From Cerasicoccus arenae (GTDB lineage: Bacteria > Verrucomicrobiota > Verrucomicrobiia > Opitutales > Cerasicoccaceae): a DNA stretch of 64,000 bases. The DNA is taken from positions 163,181 to 227,180 of the forward strand of contig NZ_BMXG01000005.1 of the NCBI RefSeq assembly GCF_014651635.1, given 5' to 3'. Made by a program: the position numbers and the translations under genes. Under the pieces are notes generated by a model. That model saw only the letters and a list, made by a program, of their open reading frames with translations. It was not told the DNA's origin and ran no database searches. Positions 61,708-64,000 of the stretch are shown here, piece after piece. Numbering within the stretch: the stretch's first letter is position 1; every line of letters begins with the position of its first letter.

Positions 61708-63797
61708 GCGAGTCTAGGCAACCCGCACGGCTGGTGGAGCCGATGCGTTTGCTGCGTGCACTGTTGGTCGTCGGACTACTGGGCGTCTTTGGTCTGTGCG
61801 CACTCTACAGTGCGGTGAATAAGGCACCCACCTTTGATGAGGGCATTCACCTGACGGCGGGCTACAGCTATTGGCAATCGAATGACTACCGGCTCCAACC
61901 GGAAAACGGCAATTTTCCTCAGCGCATCGCTGCGATCCCGCTGCTTTTTCAGCCCATAAACCAGTTTACCCACGATCATACCTTCTGGAAGACGGGGAAC
62001 GTTTGGGATCTGGAATGGATATTTTTTTATGTTATTGGAAACGATCCTTATTGGATGCTGTTCACTGCCCGAGCAATGATGGTCGTGGCCGCGATGCTGA
62101 TTGGGTTACTAGTCTTCTTCTATGCTCGTCGATTGTGGGGCTATGGTGGTGGAGCGCTTGCGCTAACCCTGTATTGCTTTAATCCCGACTTCCTCGCGCA
62201 CGGTCGCTTGGTCACTTCTGATGTTCTGGGCGCGGGTGCCTTTCTCGGGGCTATCTGGGCGTTGTCGTGGCTGCTGAAGCGGATCTCCTGGTTGTCGATT
62301 GGGCTAACCGGTGTCGCGTTTGGTTTGTTGGCCGTGTCGAAATATTACGCGGTGCTGATGGTCCCAATGGTCCTGCTGCTCGTTGCCGCACAATTATATT
62401 ACACGAAGGAGACGCCGCTGCTTTTGCGGGGAGAACGCGTGCTGCAAGGCTGGACATCTCGATTGGGCGCGATGATTGGTGCGCTGGTTGCCACGGGCTT
62501 GATTGCATGGATTGTGCTTTGGAGCTTTTATGGTTTCCGCTACACCGCCTTTAATGACGACCTACACTATGGGCAGTTTTTTGAATCATGGGAAAAGCTT
62601 CAGCCGGACAATGAACTGATTGGCGCGGGCATCGACTTGGCGCGGGAGTATCACCTTTTGCCTGAGTCCTACGTCTATGGCTTCGCGCACGTAATCAAAC
62701 ACAGTGAATCGCGTGACGCCTTTTTGGCGGGGCAATACAGCTCGACCGGCTGGTGGTATTTCTTCTTGGTTTCTTTTTTGGTGAAAAGCCCCACGGCCTT
62801 GCTGGCGATCCTACTTCTGTTGCTAGTCATACTGTTGTTGGATAAGAACAAGAGGCGCTGGTTACGGCGGAGTAAGACCCTGCCGGGCTGGGTGCCACTG
62901 ATTGTGATGGCCTTGGTTTACGGTGGGGTGGCACTGACCACGACGCTCAACATTGGCCATCGGCACATCTTGCCCATATACATCGTGCTGTTTGTCCTGC
63001 TAGGTGGCCTTTGGCGAGTTGCACGGACGCGCGGCGCGCCCACAATGGCTTTACTGCTGGTGCTGATTGCTGGCTATTGCGTGGAGTCAATCAGTGCGTT
63101 TCCGCATTATCTGACGTTTTTCAATCGCTTGGTGGGGGGACCGGAAAATGGCCACGTTTTGTTGGTGGACAGCTCATTGGATTGGGGACAGGACCTCTAC
63201 CTGCTCGACGATTGGCTAAAGGAGAACAACTCCGGGGCAGATCGAGACACCGTGACGCTGTCTTACTTCGGGTGGTCGAGTGTCACTTATCTCCAGATGG
63301 ATGCTCGCTACTGGGAAAGCCGCGGGCTCTTCAATCGCGAGTCTTATGATGTTACTCGACTTGAGCCTGGTCTATTTGCGATCAGCGCGACAATGCTCCA
63401 AGGCGTTTACGACCCCATCTATTCCAATTGGGATCAGAAGTATGAATCCAGCTATCTCTTTTTGATTTCTGAGATGAGCCGCCTCATCAAGGCGTCACCT
63501 AATCTGCAATCGGCGTTGGCTTTTGTGAACCGCGAAGGCCCGAAGAAATGGTATAACAAAATGCGGAACTTCGAGCATTACCGTGCCTGGCGCTTACGAT
63601 TGCATCTTCTGACCCGAGAACCTGAAGTGGTGTTGGGTAATACGATTTTCATTTTCCGTCTAACTGAGGACGACGTGAAGGAAATGCTGATCATGCCTGA
63701 AATTGGTTTTCCGGACGATTTTCCTACGAGAAAATTATTCGATCAATGCCGATTCCTTGCCGAACAACTTGAAAAAAATGCATCGCCCAATCAATAG
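61704..63797 (+). CDS. GT39-type dolichyl-phosphate-mannose-like mannosyltransferase
   Basis: The 697-residue GT-C protein has about ten to twelve membrane helices. Its first loop contains KAPTFDEGIHLTAGYSYW with the Asp-Glu pair expected for GT39 enzymes, and a C-terminal soluble part has DSSLDWGQDLYLLDDWL. It probably moves a sugar from polyprenyl phosphate to proteins or lipids. Start codon ATG overlaps the GT2 stop (ATGA), so both are coupled. The next membrane glycosyltransferase gene overlaps its end. Confidence 0.85.
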   Translation: MSESRQPARLVEPMRLLRALLVVGLLGVFGLCALYSAVNKAPTFDEGIHLTAGYSYWQSNDYRLQPENGNFPQRIAAIPLLFQPINQFTHDHTFWKTGNVWDLEWIFFYVIGNDPYWMLFTARAMMVVAAMLIGLLVFFYARRLWGYGGGALALTLYCFNPDFLAHGRLVTSDVLGAGAFLGAIWALSWLLKRISWLSIGLTGVAFGLLAVSKYYAVLMVPMVLLLVAAQLYYTKETPLLLRGERVLQGWTSRLGAMIGALVATGLIAWIVLWSFYGFRYTAFNDDLHYGQFFESWEKLQPDNELIGAGIDLAREYHLLPESYVYGFAHVIKHSESRDAFLAGQYSSTGWWYFFLVSFLVKSPTALLAILLLLLVILLLDKNKRRWLRRSKTLPGWVPLIVMALVYGGVALTTTLNIGHRHILPIYIVLFVLLGGLWRVARTRGAPTMALLLVLIAGYCVESISAFPHYLTFFNRLVGGPENGHVLLVDSSLDWGQDLYLLDDWLKENNSGADRDTVTLSYFGWSSVTYLQMDARYWESRGLFNRESYDVTRLEPGLFAISATMLQGVYDPIYSNWDQKYESSYLFLISEMSRLIKASPNLQSALAFVNREGPKKWYNKMRNFEHYRAWRLRLHLLTREPEVVLGNTIFIFRLTEDDVKEMLIMPEIGFPDDFPTRKLFDQCRFLAEQLEKNASPNQ

Positions 63798-64000
63798 CGC
63801 CGTCAGTGCAGTGGCGCTATTGGCGCTATTCACGGTGGTTATTGCCCTGACGTTCGAGGATTACGGGATTAGCTGGGACGAATTTTTTCGCTGGGGGGGG
63901 GGGGACTCTAAGCTCGCCTACTACGAGGCCCTGGTTTCCGGTGAGAACGAACGGGCGATTGAGCTGCGTTCGGCTACTGACCATTACCCTGGGTTTTATG
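63778..64000 (+). CDS. GT-C-like membrane protein, 3' end missing
   Basis: The first 74 codons are present. The frame starts with a membrane helix (about 9-24) followed by FEDYGISWDEFFRWGG, again with an acidic pair after the first helix as in GT39-type enzymes. A run of 12 G (63893-63904) encodes three glycines at about codon 39-42; this assembly is in frame, but a one-base change would stop the protein. It overlaps the preceding gene by 20 bases. Confidence 0.65.
   Translation, partial: MHRPINSAVSAVALLALFTVVIALTFEDYGISWDEFFRWGGGDSKLAYYEALVSGENERAIELRSATDHYPGFY

Overview
The window looks like a chromosomal segment of a Gram-negative verrucomicrobial bacterium, most likely in the Opitutae (Puniceicoccales/Opitutales). 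This is inferred from family content, not from a marker gene: a PEP-CTERM secreted protein, MlaD, SlyX, HrpB, an ECF sigma/anti-sigma unit, a GluTR-HemX-ferrochelatase cluster, and a moderately GC-rich base composition by eye. No rRNA, tRNA, CRISPR array or insertion sequence was recognised.

Layout. 1-29 kb is mostly ordinary chromosome: cinA (partial), glpD, a PEP-CTERM protein, a DEAD-box helicase, an ECF sigma operon, gmk, the tesA/ybbA/ybbP-like esterase and ABC cluster, tag, a DUF255 protein, mutL, a serpin, mlaD, rsmE, a TerB-like protein, and an S55 (SpoIVB-type) peptidase coupled to a beta-propeller protein. 29.3-36.2 kb is a thiazole-synthesis cluster (thiG, thiH, thiS) that has been opened by foreign DNA. 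Between thiH and thiS lie six consecutive small minus-strand gene units, each closed by a folded site with attC features, and no integrase is visible. I read this as an integron cassette array lacking its integrase (a CALIN). 36.2-46.3 kb holds a papain-like protease, a HAD phosphatase, an ABC exporter with a TPR partner, acylphosphatase, a free-standing ovothiol-type methyltransferase, slyX, a heparinase-like protein and a trypsin-like protease. 46.3-52.9 kb holds hrpB and dnaE; dnaE carries an in-frame palindromic insertion. 52.9-54.9 kb is an AT-rich two-gene island (SLATT/DUF4231-like 2TM protein plus TIR protein) that looks like an anti-phage or cell-suicide module. 55-58 kb is the heme cluster. 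58.4-64 kb starts with a type IV pilin and continues with four membrane glycosyltransferase genes.

How the genes work together. Thiazole phosphate synthesis is covered by ThiS (sulfur carrier), ThiG (synthase) and ThiH (iminoacetate supply). HemA, the HemX-like protein and HemH form the ends of heme synthesis. The polyprenyl-phosphate glycosyltransferase and the GT-C enzymes beside the pilin gene could decorate pilin or other surface proteins. The TIR protein may make a nucleotide signal or deplete NAD, with the 2TM protein as membrane effector; this is inference. Unusually long G or C tracts (eleven of 8 or more) are scattered through genes and spacers.
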